DNA of 64,000 nt from NCBI RefSeq assembly GCF_004328625.1, contig NZ_CP032229.1:3720001-3784000 (forward strand), given 5' to 3'. Position 1 is the stretch's first letter. Every line of letters begins with the position of its first letter. The DNA comes from Streptomyces seoulensis. Lineage in GTDB: Bacteria > Actinomycetota > Actinomycetes > Streptomycetales > Streptomycetaceae. The translations under genes were made by a program, and so were the position numbers. Under the pieces are notes generated by a model. That model saw nothing but the letters and a program-made list of their open reading frames with translations. It had not been told where the DNA came from and did not search any database. This document shows positions 45,559 to 57,342 of this stretch, piece after piece.

Positions 45559-46543
45559 CGTCCGGCGCCCCCGCCTCCCGGGGGCAGCGGTGCCCGGCGC
45601 GCGCCGCGAGCACCGCGCCCGCGGCGGCCGCCAGCCATACGGCGACCGCCACCCAGACCAGCACCTTGCCCGGCCCGCTGAGCCAGGAGACGTCCAGGGC
45701 GGCCGAGACCGCGAGCGTCGCGGTCGCCGTCATCCCCATCGAGAACACGGTGGCCCAGCGCAGCAGGCCGTAGCGGGTGCGGGGGCGTGCCAGCTCGGCC
45801 AGTACCAGTACCGCGTAGCAGGCCAGGTCCAGGGCCAGCAGGATCGCGGTGACCTGGTGCAGGACCCCGCTGTCGTCCTTGTTCCACAGGTACAGCCGGG
45901 CGCTGTCGGCGGAGATCAGTCGGGCTCCGGCCAGCGCCGAGATGGACAGGGCGCCGCCCGCGATCCAGTGGTCGCCCGGCCCCTGGAGCACCTGGCGGGA
46001 GTCGAAGCGGGGCAGGGCGAGCGCGTAGAGCAGCAGGCCCAGCCAGAACAGCACCAGCGCGGCGTGTGCGAGCCAGGCCGTCGCCTCGGCCCCGGCCAGG
46101 GTGGCCGCCAGTACCGCGAGCGCCTGTGTGGCCACGCAACACAGGAACACCGTGCCCGGCATGCGCTGCCCCCAGTTCCGCAGCACGGAGACCAGCAGCA
46201 CCGGCCAGAGCAGCGCGGCCAGCGCCAGCAGGGCCCCGGCCAGGGACTGGACGCCGAGCAGCGAGACCCGGGTGCCGAGCACCGCCGTGGCCGCCACCGC
46301 CGTGAGCGCCGCCGGGTCGCGGGACTCCTCCGCCCAGCGTCCTCGCTGCCCCGCCAGCCGGAACGCGAAGGTGCCGGCCAGGGCCAGCCAGGCGAGGCAG
46401 GCCAGGACCAGGAAGATCCGGGAGACCACCTCGACGCCCGCCAGCCGCAGGCCGATGGAGACGACGGCGGTCGCCATGACGGCGGTGCCCGCCGCCGGAG
46501 GACGCTCCGCCACCCATGTTCGCAAGCCCGAGATGCCCGACAT
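45536..46543 (-). CDS. Ten-helix membrane protein, possibly TDT (TehA/SLAC1)-like
   Basis: 335 residues from ATG 46543. TAGCAT ends seven bases upstream, so it is probably leaderless. The protein is almost entirely hydrophobic helices (about ten), with FLVLACLAWLALAGTFAFRL and GVLHQVTAILLALDLACYAVLVLAELARPR. Layout and length resemble the tellurite-resistance/dicarboxylate transporter family, which includes SLAC1-like anion channels, but the match is by general impression only. Confidence 0.7.
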   Translation of the reverse strand: MSGISGLRTWVAERPPAAGTAVMATAVVSIGLRLAGVEVVSRIFLVLACLAWLALAGTFAFRLAGQRGRWAEESRDPAALTAVAATAVLGTRVSLLGVQSLAGALLALAALLWPVLLVSVLRNWGQRMPGTVFLCCVATQALAVLAATLAGAEATAWLAHAALVLFWLGLLLYALALPRFDSRQVLQGPGDHWIAGGALSISALAGARLISADSARLYLWNKDDSGVLHQVTAILLALDLACYAVLVLAELARPRTRYGLLRWATVFSMGMTATATLAVSAALDVSWLSGPGKVLVWVAVAVWLAAAAGAVLAARAGHRCPREAGAPDVTSTARR

Positions 46544-46628
46544 GTCCCTGATGCTAGGGAGCGGCGCGGTCCCGGCGGGGAGGGCACGCGCGCGTGGGGC
46601 TCGAAAAGAGGACCGGGCCGTCAGGGGG

Positions 46629-46689
46629 CCGTCCCGCCCGGAAGGAGAGACCGTTCCGCCCGGGACGGGAGATCGTTCCGCCGGGAATC
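46629..46689. repeat. Near-tandem 22-bp repeat, about 2.8 copies
   Basis: Copies begin at 46629, 46651 and 46673 with core CCGTTCCGCCCGGGA (C/T variants) and end in GAGA. Copies 1 and 2 agree at about 18 of 22 positions. They lie between the divergent membrane-protein and pcrA genes. Confidence 0.6.
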
Positions 46690-46748
46690 CGGCCATGTTC
46701 CCGGGACCGGGACCGGTTGTCGGTGCGGCGCCCTAGACTCGTAGAGCG

Positions 46749-49229
<2,481 letters not shown>

Positions 49230-49232
49230 ACA

Positions 49233-49269
49233 CGACGCGAGCCCCGCCGGAAGGGCGGGGCTCGCGTCG
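49233..49269. terminator. Bidirectional hairpin terminator between pcrA and the M23 peptidase gene
   Basis: CGACGCGAGCCCCGCC and GGCGGGGCTCGCGTCG (16 bp, perfect) around GGAAG, just after the pcrA stop. Confidence 0.9.
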
Positions 49270-49286
49270 ATGTCAGGCCGGTGCGA

Positions 49287-50744
49287 TCAGGTCGGGTCCA
49301 GACCGTGGCTGCGGAGCCAGGGCAGGGGGTCGATGGCGGCGCCGCCCGCCGGCCGGACCTCGAAGTGGAGGTGGGGGCCGGTGGAGTTGCCGGAGTTGCC
49401 GGAGTAGGCGACCGGCTGGCCGGCCTTGACCGAGGTTCCGGAGGGTACGCGGTAACTGGAGAGATGGCAGTACCAGGTCTCCGTGCCGTCCTTCGCCGTG
49501 AGGACCAGCATGTTGCCGTAGGCGCTGTTCCACTTGGTGGTGACGACACCGTCGGTCGCGGCCATCACGGTGGTGCCGTACGACACCGGGAAGTCGATGC
49601 CGGTGTGCACGGACATCCAGTTGACGCCCGCCTGCCCGAACTGGGCGCTGAGGCCCTTCTGGAGCACCGGGAGCATGAACTTGGGGCGGAGTCTCTCCTT
49701 GAGCGCGGCCTCGGCGGCGGCCTTCTTCTTCTCCAGCGCCTGCTGCGCCTTGAGGTCGATGCGCTCCTGGGTCCGGCTCACCCGGTCGGTGAAGTCGTCG
49801 GCCCCGGCGGACAGGGTCCGCAGCTGGGTGTCGAGCTTGCTGTTGGCGACGGACGGCTTCACCGTGTGCGTGTCGGCCGCCGAGGCGGCGGCCTCCTGCG
49901 TCCCACCGGTCAGGTCGCCCACCGAGGCGGCGGCGATACCGGCCACCCCCATCACACAGGCCGAGGGCACGGCGACCGTCAGCAGCGCGGAGCGCTTGGC
50001 GGGGGTACGGCGCCGGGAACGGGCCGCGGCGCGGGAACCCGCACGCGGGGCCGGGGTGACCTCCTCCTGGTCGTCCAGGAGGGCGGGGACGGCGGGGAGT
50101 TCACCGGTGCCGGTCAACTCGTCTTCGGCGTCCTGGTGTTCGCCGTACGGGTGGTCCGCGTGCTCGGCGTAGGCGGCGTCGTCCCCGTACGGGTCGTGGG
50201 TCACCTGGTCGAAGGTGGCCGTCGCCTGCTGGTCGAACGGCTCCTCGGCCCGCTGGTGCTCGGGCGTGCCGTCGGTGTTCCACTGGGTGGCGTCGTAGGC
50301 GCCGGTGTCGAAGGTCTGCGTGCCCCAGTCCCACTGCTGGGCGGGGTCCGGGGCGAGCTGCTGCCCGTACTGCGCCCAGGCGCCGGTGTCCTCGGGGGTG
50401 CCCTGCGCGGGAACGGTCCAGGCGGTGGTGTCGTAGGCGCCCGTGTCGTACGCGGTGTGCTGCTGGGCCGCGTAGGGGTCGTGGGCGAGGTGCCCGTCGT
50501 CCCCGGTCTGCCAGTGCGTCGTGTCGTACGCGCCCGTGTCGTGCGGGACGTTCCGGTATCCGCCGAGGTGCGGGTCGGCGGCGTAGGCCGCCTCGGCCAC
50601 CGGGAAACCGGTGGTGTCGTAACCGCCGTACGTGGTGAGGTCGTCGTACGGGACTTCCGGTGCTCCGTACGGCGCGTAGTGCGCGGTGGAGGCGTCGGAA
50701 GCCGGAGCCGGGGTCATGGTCCCCGACGGGTGACGGTCGTTCAC
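49287..50744 (-). CDS. M23-family peptidase, membrane-anchored, with N-terminal DTGAYDTT repeats
   Basis: 485 residues from GTG 50744. The first 240 residues are acidic and Tyr/Asp/Thr-rich, with three good copies of DTGAYD[TA]T.W (about 69-78, 100-109, 146-155) and weaker ones. A basic stretch and single membrane helix (about 251-275), then a coiled coil, then the LytM domain with zinc ligands HTGIDFP and HLHFEV. Topology suggests that the repeat region is cytoplasmic and the peptidase external, as expected for a murein DD-endopeptidase. Convergent with pcrA. Confidence 0.9.
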   Translation of the reverse strand: MNDRHPSGTMTPAPASDASTAHYAPYGAPEVPYDDLTTYGGYDTTGFPVAEAAYAADPHLGGYRNVPHDTGAYDTTHWQTGDDGHLAHDPYAAQQHTAYDTGAYDTTAWTVPAQGTPEDTGAWAQYGQQLAPDPAQQWDWGTQTFDTGAYDATQWNTDGTPEHQRAEEPFDQQATATFDQVTHDPYGDDAAYAEHADHPYGEHQDAEDELTGTGELPAVPALLDDQEEVTPAPRAGSRAAARSRRRTPAKRSALLTVAVPSACVMGVAGIAAASVGDLTGGTQEAAASAADTHTVKPSVANSKLDTQLRTLSAGADDFTDRVSRTQERIDLKAQQALEKKKAAAEAALKERLRPKFMLPVLQKGLSAQFGQAGVNWMSVHTGIDFPVSYGTTVMAATDGVVTTKWNSAYGNMLVLTAKDGTETWYCHLSSYRVPSGTSVKAGQPVAYSGNSGNSTGPHLHFEVRPAGGAAIDPLPWLRSHGLDPT

Positions 50745-50935
50745 CAACTTCTCTTTCGCCTCGACAACAGGGGCTGCCAGAGCAGTGCGGTGACTGTACC
50801 CGGCGGTATGCGGGCGCGACAATCTTCCGCTGGTTTCATGTGGACGGGAAACGGGCATTCGGCCGTGTTTCGGGGTTTGCTGAACGCGAGTTTGGCCCTG
50901 TGTTCGAAGAACGTTCGAGAATTTGTGACGCTACG

Positions 50936-51505
50936 TCATCCCTGAGAAGGCTGTGACAGCGCTGCCAGCCACCTCGTGTACCACCTGTGGAAGTCCCGCT
51001 CCAATGGAGTGAAGCCGCCCCAGTCGGGGTCGAGGAACCAGACCTCCCCGGCGTGCGGTCCGTTCAGGACGAGGCGGACGTACGTTCCGCAGCCCGCCTC
51101 GGCCAGCAGCAGCGTGCCCTGCGTCAGCGTGTCGGCGGCTGCGCCGAGGCGGCCGGGCGCGGGCCCGGTGAGGGGGAAAGGGGAGGCCAGGCGGCCGGGG
51201 AGCCGGTCGCGCGCCCACTCGCCGTCCACCGCCCAGTCGTCGTCGGCCTCGGGGCGCGGGGTGACCAGCGGCAGCAGTCCATGGGCCGGGCCTGCCGGGC
51301 CGTCGCCCACCTCGGCGACGAAGGAGCGGTACTGCGGGGGCAGCTCGATGCCGTGGAGCGCCTCGAAGGCGCGGATCTCCGGTTCCGGCAAGGGAGGTCG
51401 CAATGTGTAACGGTGTGTATCCGCCCCGAAACGCTCCATGGTTCGGTCGCGCGCCGCGGCCTCCCGCAGGCGAGCCCTCACGGCGGTCCGGTCCCAGCTC
51501 TCCAC
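50936..51505 (-). CDS. SMI1/KNR4 (SUKH)-family protein
   Basis: 189 residues from GTG 51505. RPPLPEPEIRAFEALHGIELPPQYRSFVAEVGDGPAGPAHGLLPL is the SUKH-fold signature, with LAEAGCGTYVRLVLNGPHAGEVWFLD downstream. SUKH proteins are often immunity proteins against polymorphic toxins, but many solitary ones in Streptomyces have no toxin partner, as here. TAGGTT ends seven bases before the GTG, so the mRNA is probably leaderless. It lies upstream of the M23 gene on the same strand, with 191 bp between. Confidence 0.88.
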   Translation of the reverse strand: MESWDRTAVRARLREAAARDRTMERFGADTHRYTLRPPLPEPEIRAFEALHGIELPPQYRSFVAEVGDGPAGPAHGLLPLVTPRPEADDDWAVDGEWARDRLPGRLASPFPLTGPAPGRLGAAADTLTQGTLLLAEAGCGTYVRLVLNGPHAGEVWFLDPDWGGFTPLERDFHRWYTRWLAALSQPSQG

Positions 51506-51553
51506 GGGAGCGAACCTAACGAGGGCGGGCGACCTGCTCGTGTGCCGGGTCGC

Positions 51554-52408
51554 TCAGGCGACCGTCAGGCCGCCGCCCTCCTGGCGGCGCATGGCGGACT
51601 CGGAGTCGAGGGCCTCGCGGATGCCGGCGGCGACCGTGGGGTGGACCGGGAGGGCGAGGTGGCCGATGCCGCTGACCTGGATGTTGTGCGCCTCCAGGTC
51701 GGGGTGGTCGACGCAGGCCGCCTCCAGTGGGGCCATCACGGAGTCCAGGTCGCTCCAGAAGCTGACGAAGCGGGTGCGGCAGCCCGGGGCCGGGCGGGCC
51801 AGCTCCTCGATCACCGGGGAGTCGGGCCGCATCTGCCGGACGATCGGGTGCGCGTTGGCCAGCGGTATCGCGCGGGTCCCGGAGTGCGGGGTGCCCAGGG
51901 TGACCACGGTGCGCACCCGGACGTCACCGCCGAGACACTGTGCGTAGTACCGGGCTATCAGGCCGCCCAGGCTGTGGCCCACGATGTCCACCTGCGCGCT
52001 GCCGGTGCGCTCGCAGATCTCCTCCACATGCCGGCCGAGCAGCTCGGCGGCGGTGCGGATGTCGCAGGTCAGGGGGGAGTAGTTCAGCGATTCCACCCGC
52101 TGCCTGCCGTGCTGGGCGAGGCTGCGGCGGAGCAGGACGAACACGGAGCGGTTGTCGATGAAGCCGTGCACGAGGACGACCGGCGGCCCGGTCGGCACAG
52201 GGAGTCTCGACGTGCCCGCCGGCGCGGGAAGGGCGGCCTGGCGGCGCTCCTGGGTGAGGCCGGTCGGGTACAGCAGCAGGTGACCGGCGAGGATCGCGGC
52301 CTCCAGTGCGGTGGCCTTCACCAGCGTCACGGACACGGAGGCCAGTCTGCCGGGCCACAGACGCCGGCAGATCGGGAGGAAGAGTGGCAGTACCCCGGTG
52401 ACCTTCAT
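51554..52408 (-). CDS. Alpha/beta-hydrolase, lipase-like
   Basis: 284 residues from ATG 52408 (GGAGG upstream). One hydrophobic helix near the N-terminus (LVKATALEAAILAGHLLLYP). The hydrolase core: VVLVHGFIDNRSVFVLLRRSL (oxyanion HG), VDIVGHSLGGLIARYYA with the nucleophile Ser, TLGTPHSGT, and a late HLALPVHP with the catalytic His. It resembles the triacylglycerol lipase/LipA group of Streptomyces. Probably membrane-attached or exported. Divergent from icmB. Confidence 0.9.
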   Translation of the reverse strand: MKVTGVLPLFLPICRRLWPGRLASVSVTLVKATALEAAILAGHLLLYPTGLTQERRQAALPAPAGTSRLPVPTGPPVVLVHGFIDNRSVFVLLRRSLAQHGRQRVESLNYSPLTCDIRTAAELLGRHVEEICERTGSAQVDIVGHSLGGLIARYYAQCLGGDVRVRTVVTLGTPHSGTRAIPLANAHPIVRQMRPDSPVIEELARPAPGCRTRFVSFWSDLDSVMAPLEAACVDHPDLEAHNIQVSGIGHLALPVHPTVAAGIREALDSESAMRRQEGGGLTVA

Positions 52409-52645
52409 TGGCCGACCTCCTGTCGGCACGCGGGGGGCGGCTCTGTCCCCCGCGTGCCCTCATGTCCCACCATGTGATTTCCCCCTCGCCGGGTGCCGCG
52501 AAACAGTTCGCTGGGGGATGCTGGGGATAACGTTCGTTCACTTCCGGCAGGTGGCGGAACGTGCCAGGTGTGCGGTACTTGTCGGTGCGGGACGGAGGCG
52601 GCCGCTTCCGAGGTCCCTCGTGGTGGGCGCTTGATGGAGGCAGTG

Positions 52646-53065
<420 letters not shown>

Positions 53066-53071
53066 GCCCTC

Positions 53072-54682
53072 TCAGGCTCCGCCGCCCGGCGTCAGCTCGC
53101 GCACCATCGCCGCGCGCAGCCGCAGGGTGGTCGCCAGCCGCTGGAACGCCTCCGCCCAGTAGCCCCCGGCGCCGGGGGAGGCGTCCTCCCGCTCGTCCGG
53201 CACGGCCAGCAGGCTGTCCAGCCGGGCCGTCTCGGCCGGGTCGAGGCAGCGCTCGGCCAGGCCCATCACCCCGCTGAAGCTCCACGGGTAACTGCCCGCC
53301 TCCCGCGCGATGTCGAGGGCGTCCACGACCGCGCGGCCCAGCGGCGCCGTCCACGGCAGCGCGCACACGCCGAGCAGCTGGAACGCCTCGGACAGTCCGT
53401 GTCCGGCTATGAACCCGGCGACCCACGCGGCCCGTTCGTCCGCCTCCAGCGCGGCCAGCAGCTTCGCCCGGTCCGCCAGCGACACCGCGCCCGGCCCGCC
53501 GGCCTCCGGTGCGGACGGCGCGCCCAGCAGCGCCCGCGCCCACCGCGCGTCCCGCTGCCGTACGGCCGCCCGGCACCAGGCGGCGTGCAGCTCGCCCTGC
53601 CAGTCGTCCGTCACGGGCAGCGCCACGATCTGCTCGGGCGTGCGTCCGCCGAGCCGGTCCGGCCAGGTGTCCAGCGGTGCCGCCTCGACCAACTGGCCCA
53701 GCCACCAGGACCGTTCACCCCGGCCCGCCGGAGGTCTGGCGGTCACGCCGTCGCGCTCCATCCCAGGGTCGCAGGCGGCCGGTGCCTCCACGACGATCGC
53801 GGCCGCGCTGCCGGTGTGGTCCAGGGCGACGCAGGTCGCGGCCCGCCGCGCCATCCGCGCCGCGAGCGCCGAGCCGGGCAGGGTGGACAGCAGCTCGGCC
53901 GCCGTCGCCCGGACGTTCCGGCTGCGGTCGCCGAGGGACTGCTCCAGGAAGGGCTCGTCGTCGGCCGTCAGGCCCGCGCGCAGCGAGTCCAGGAACATCA
54001 GCCGGTCCTCGGCCCGCTCCTGTGCCCAGGTCTCCGCGAGCAACTCCCGCGCGGCGGAGGGGGTTCGGGCGCGGAGCGCGGTCAGCAGGGCGACACGTTC
54101 CGCGAACAGTCCCTCCCGCCACAGCCGCCGTATGCCCTCGTCGTCCTCCGCGTCGGGCAGCGCCGAGGTGCCCCCGGAGGCGGAGCGCTGGGCGAACCGC
54201 CAGTCCGGGTTCAGCCGGGCCAGCCACAGCGCCCGCGCGCCCGCGAACTCCAGCGCGGCCGGGCGGAGATCGGTGCGGGCGCGGGCCGCGTCCAGCAGGG
54301 CGGGCACCATGTGCGGGGGCGCCGCATAACCGTGTGTGTTGGCCGACGCCAGCCATTGGGGGAGGAGTTCGGTCAGGTCGGGGGTGCTGCCCCGGCGGCC
54401 GCCGCCTCCGCCGGGGCGGTCGGCCAGCAGGAGGGTGAGGCGGTGGGCCGCAGCGGGTGGCAGGGCGGGGCGGGTCTCGGCGGGGGCGGGTTCCGGGCGG
54501 GGGCCCGCCGGTCCGGGACGCAGGCCGGCCCGGCGTCGTACGGCCGCCACTGCGGCGGCGTCCAGCAGGGCGGCCGGGGCCTCGCGGCCGGCGAGGTCGG
54601 CGGGGTCGACCGGGAGCGTGCGGCGGTCGGTGCCCAGCAGGGCGGTGGTGAGGAGGTCGTCCCAGGTGGGCGCCGTGGTCAT
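53072..54682 (-). CDS. DUF5691-like protein of the MoxR/VWA-linked cassette
   Basis: 536 residues, start ATG 54682 with GGAAGGG upstream. MTTAPTWDDLLTTALLGTDRRTLPV opens the protein. The rest is alpha-helical with HEAT-like pairs (DRLMFLDSLRAGLTADDEPFLEQSLGDRSRNVRATAAELLSTLPGSALAARMARRA). No catalytic motif was seen. It follows the SWIM gene by 41 bp on the same strand, so the two form an operon divergent from the MoxR-DUF5682-VWA operon. A scaffold role is likely. The stop is 6 bp from the icmB stop, convergent. Confidence 0.82.
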   Translation of the reverse strand: MTTAPTWDDLLTTALLGTDRRTLPVDPADLAGREAPAALLDAAAVAAVRRRAGLRPGPAGPRPEPAPAETRPALPPAAAHRLTLLLADRPGGGGGRRGSTPDLTELLPQWLASANTHGYAAPPHMVPALLDAARARTDLRPAALEFAGARALWLARLNPDWRFAQRSASGGTSALPDAEDDEGIRRLWREGLFAERVALLTALRARTPSAARELLAETWAQERAEDRLMFLDSLRAGLTADDEPFLEQSLGDRSRNVRATAAELLSTLPGSALAARMARRAATCVALDHTGSAAAIVVEAPAACDPGMERDGVTARPPAGRGERSWWLGQLVEAAPLDTWPDRLGGRTPEQIVALPVTDDWQGELHAAWCRAAVRQRDARWARALLGAPSAPEAGGPGAVSLADRAKLLAALEADERAAWVAGFIAGHGLSEAFQLLGVCALPWTAPLGRAVVDALDIAREAGSYPWSFSGVMGLAERCLDPAETARLDSLLAVPDEREDASPGAGGYWAEAFQRLATTLRLRAAMVRELTPGGGA

Positions 54683-54723
54683 GGGTTTCCCTTCCGGGCG
54701 GGAGGTGGACGGGGGCGGGGTGG

Positions 54724-56079
54724 TCAGCACAGGCTCACCGGCGCGGCCGTCCCTTCCGCCCACGCCGTCAGGGGCGTGAAGCCCCGGTGGCCGCACTCGC
54801 CGAACACCCTGAGCGGAGCCCCTCCGGCCAGCGCGACCAGCCGCCACAGGACCGGACGCGCCAGGAACGACGGGGTCAGCGGCAGCGCGGTGTGCGCGTC
54901 GGCGTCGGCCAGGTGCCAGGAGCCGGAGGTGTCCTCCGGCACGGGTATGACCGCGTCCAGGGTGACCGGGACGGAGTCCAGCCAGGGGTCTTCGCGCAGG
55001 GCCTCGCCGTAGGAGGCGAGGGCCCGGGTGGTCGTGGTGCCGGGCGGGCGGGAGGCGGCGGGTGCCGCCGGGGCGTGCCGCTCGCCCAGGGTGGCCCGGA
55101 CCTGGCCCGCGCCGGGATGGTCGGACAGCTCCGCGTCCAGGGACATCCCCACCGGCAGGGAGAGTTCGGGGGCCCTGCCCGCCGCGCCGAAGGAGAGGAG
55201 CAGGCGGGTGCGGCCCGAGTCCGCGCCGTGCAGCCAGATGCGGCGGGTCGTCAGCTTGGCGTCGGCCGTGTCGTACTGCGCCAGCACCTGCCAGTGGTCG
55301 CGCACCGGTGGCCCGTCCGCCGGGGTGGGCAGGCCGAGGCGGGTGCGGACCGTGGCCGCGAGGGCGTCCGGGAGCCGGTCGCGGTGCAGCCAGCCCTGGT
55401 CCAGCAGATGGAGCAGGGCGCACTCCTCCAGCAGCCGGGCCGGCCAGCCCGTACCCGACGCCGGTATGGTCCCCAACTCCCGCACCCGAGCGGCGAGTCC
55501 GGGTGCCTGGGCGTCGACCATGCGGGCCGCCGTCTCCTCCCACAGCCCGTATCCGGCGCGCTCGGCCGAGGCCAGGCCGTCGCGGAGGAGGTCGGCCAGG
55601 CGGCGCTCCAGCTCGGTCGCGCCCGCGGTGACCCGCTGGTCCCGGCGCTCCGCCCGTTTCCGCGCGGCGTCCGGGTCGGCCGCCGAACCTGCCGCCGCCT
55701 GCGTCTTTTTGACCTCCGCCCGCCCGCGCCGGCCCGCGAGCCACTGCTCGGCCCAGTCCGGCGCCGACTCCGACTCGGGCACCGCGCCCTCGTCCCCGGC
55801 CCAGAGCAGCAGCAGCCCCAGCGCGTGTTTGCACGGGAACTTACGGCTCGGACAACTGCACTTGTACGCGGGCCCGGCGGGGTCCGACAGGTCCACCACC
55901 GTCTGGTACGGCTTGCTGCCGCTGCCCTTGCACAGTCCCCACACCGCCCCCTCCCTGCCGCTGCCCGCACCGGACCACGGCCCCGCCACACCCAGTTTGC
56001 TTCCCGCTTTGCGCGACGACGCGTCAGGCGCCAGGTCAAGCACCTGCTCCGCGGTCCGGCGCACCCCCTGCTGAGTCAT
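54724..56079 (-). CDS. SWIM zinc-finger protein of the MoxR/VWA-linked cassette
   Basis: 451 residues from ATG 56079. The SWIM motif is near the N-terminus: YKCSCPSRKFPCKHALGLLLLW (C-x-C ... C-x-H), usually a DNA- or protein-binding zinc site. An N-terminal VLDLAPDASSRKAGSKLG and a long helical and beta-containing remainder (QVLAQYDTADAKLTTRRIWLHG) follow. TAACGT ends seven bases upstream of the ATG, suggesting a leaderless mRNA. It is divergent from the MoxR ATPase gene across a 132-bp region with a perfect 15-bp inverted repeat. Confidence 0.88.
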   Translation of the reverse strand: MTQQGVRRTAEQVLDLAPDASSRKAGSKLGVAGPWSGAGSGREGAVWGLCKGSGSKPYQTVVDLSDPAGPAYKCSCPSRKFPCKHALGLLLLWAGDEGAVPESESAPDWAEQWLAGRRGRAEVKKTQAAAGSAADPDAARKRAERRDQRVTAGATELERRLADLLRDGLASAERAGYGLWEETAARMVDAQAPGLAARVRELGTIPASGTGWPARLLEECALLHLLDQGWLHRDRLPDALAATVRTRLGLPTPADGPPVRDHWQVLAQYDTADAKLTTRRIWLHGADSGRTRLLLSFGAAGRAPELSLPVGMSLDAELSDHPGAGQVRATLGERHAPAAPAASRPPGTTTTRALASYGEALREDPWLDSVPVTLDAVIPVPEDTSGSWHLADADAHTALPLTPSFLARPVLWRLVALAGGAPLRVFGECGHRGFTPLTAWAEGTAAPVSLC

Positions 56080-56097
56080 GCCAACGACGTTAGAACG

Positions 56098-56157
56098 CCC
56101 CACTGACAATCGGTCACGGAGCCGTGTTCATGCAGATCAGAGCGATTGTCAGTGGGG
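56098..56157. promoter_or_regulatory. 15-bp perfect inverted repeat in the divergent cassette promoter
   Basis: CCCCACTGACAATCG (56098-56112) and its exact complement CGATTGTCAGTGGGG (56143-56157), centre to centre 45 bp. They lie between the SWIM and MoxR genes. The arms are placed so that each would sit near the start of one operon. This is a candidate operator pair coordinating both. Confidence 0.7.
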
Positions 56158-56211
56158 TGCTGCATGGTGGATGCCAGATGACCCACGGCCGAGCTGGAGG
56201 GGGCCTCAGCC

Positions 56212-57342
56212 ATGACTGTGTCCATGGAACCCACGCACACCGAACCGATCGCGGACCAGGCGCCGCAAGCGTTGCGACCGCATGCCGAAGACGCCTTCGC
56301 CGCCGAACTCACCGCGCTCGCAGCGCAGGACGACCGGCCGCGCCCGGAGCGCTGGAAACTGTCACCGTGCGCGGTCGCCACGTATCTGCTCGGCGGCACG
56401 CTGGCGGACGGCACCGTGATCACACCCAAGTACGTGGGCCCGCGCCGGATCGTCGAGGTCGCCGTCACCACGCTGGCCACCGACCGCGCCCTGCTGCTGC
56501 TCGGCGTGCCCGGCACGGCCAAGACCTGGGTGTCGGAGCACCTCGCGGCCGCCGTCAGCGGCGACTCCACCCTGCTGGTGCAGGGCACCGCCGGCACCCC
56601 GGAGGAGGCGATCCGGTACGGCTGGAACTACGCCCGCCTCCTCGCCCACGGCCCGAGCCGGGACGCCCTGGTGCCCAGCCCCGTCATGCGGGCCATGTCC
56701 GAGGGCATGACGGCGCGGGTCGAGGAGCTGACCCGGATTCCGGCCGACGTGCAGGACACGCTGATCACGATCCTGTCCGAGAAGACCCTGCCGATCCCGG
56801 AGCTGGGCGAGGAGGTGCAGGCCGTGCGCGGCTTCAACCTCATCGCCACGGCCAACGACCGCGACCGGGGCGTCAACGACCTCTCCAGCGCGCTGCGCCG
56901 CCGCTTCAACACCGTGGTGCTGCCGCTGCCGGAGAGCGCCGACGCCGAGGTGGACATCGTCAGCCGCCGGGTCGACCAGATGGGCCGCTCGCTCGATCTG
57001 CCCCAGGCGCCCGAGGGGCTGGACGAGATCCGCCGTGTGGTCACCGTCTTCCGCGAGCTGCGCGACGGCGTGACAGCCGACGGCCGCACCAAGCTGAAGT
57101 CGCCGAGCGGCACCCTGTCCACGGCGGAGGCCATCTCCGTCGTCACCAACGGCCTCGCCCTGGCCGCCCACTTCGGCGACGGCGTGCTGCGCGCCGGAGA
57201 CGTGGCCGCGGGCATCCTCGGGGCCGTGGTCCGGGACCCGGCCGCCGACCGGGTCGTCTGGCAGGAGTACCTGGAGACGGTCGTGCGCGAGCGCGACGGG
57301 TGGACGGACTTCTACCGGGCCTGCCGGGAGGTGAGCGCGTGA
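56212..57342 (+). CDS. MoxR-family AAA+ ATPase
   Basis: 376 residues. Walker A GVPGTAKT at 98-105; TRIPADVQDTLITILSEKTLPIPE corresponds to the MoxR NRAPAKVQ-type segment; sensor 1 in FNLIATANDRDRG; arginine finger region SSALRRRFN. The usual Walker B Asp-Glu appears as Glu-Glu (VEELTR), which is worth checking. MoxR ATPases act as chaperones that remodel a target together with VWA-domain partners; such a partner is encoded two genes downstream. GGAGGGGG precedes the ATG. Confidence 0.92.
   Translation: MTVSMEPTHTEPIADQAPQALRPHAEDAFAAELTALAAQDDRPRPERWKLSPCAVATYLLGGTLADGTVITPKYVGPRRIVEVAVTTLATDRALLLLGVPGTAKTWVSEHLAAAVSGDSTLLVQGTAGTPEEAIRYGWNYARLLAHGPSRDALVPSPVMRAMSEGMTARVEELTRIPADVQDTLITILSEKTLPIPELGEEVQAVRGFNLIATANDRDRGVNDLSSALRRRFNTVVLPLPESADAEVDIVSRRVDQMGRSLDLPQAPEGLDEIRRVVTVFRELRDGVTADGRTKLKSPSGTLSTAEAISVVTNGLALAAHFGDGVLRAGDVAAGILGAVVRDPAADRVVWQEYLETVVRERDGWTDFYRACREVSA

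Noticed and set aside
50936..51505. SMI1/KNR4 protein as immunity gene of a polymorphic toxin system
   Set aside because: No toxin-like or secretion-linked gene is adjacent; the neighbours are an M23 peptidase and a lipase-like hydrolase.
52410..52645. Cobalamin riboswitch upstream of icmB
   Set aside because: No B12-box-like core (GCCACTG) was seen and the leader is too short and unstructured.
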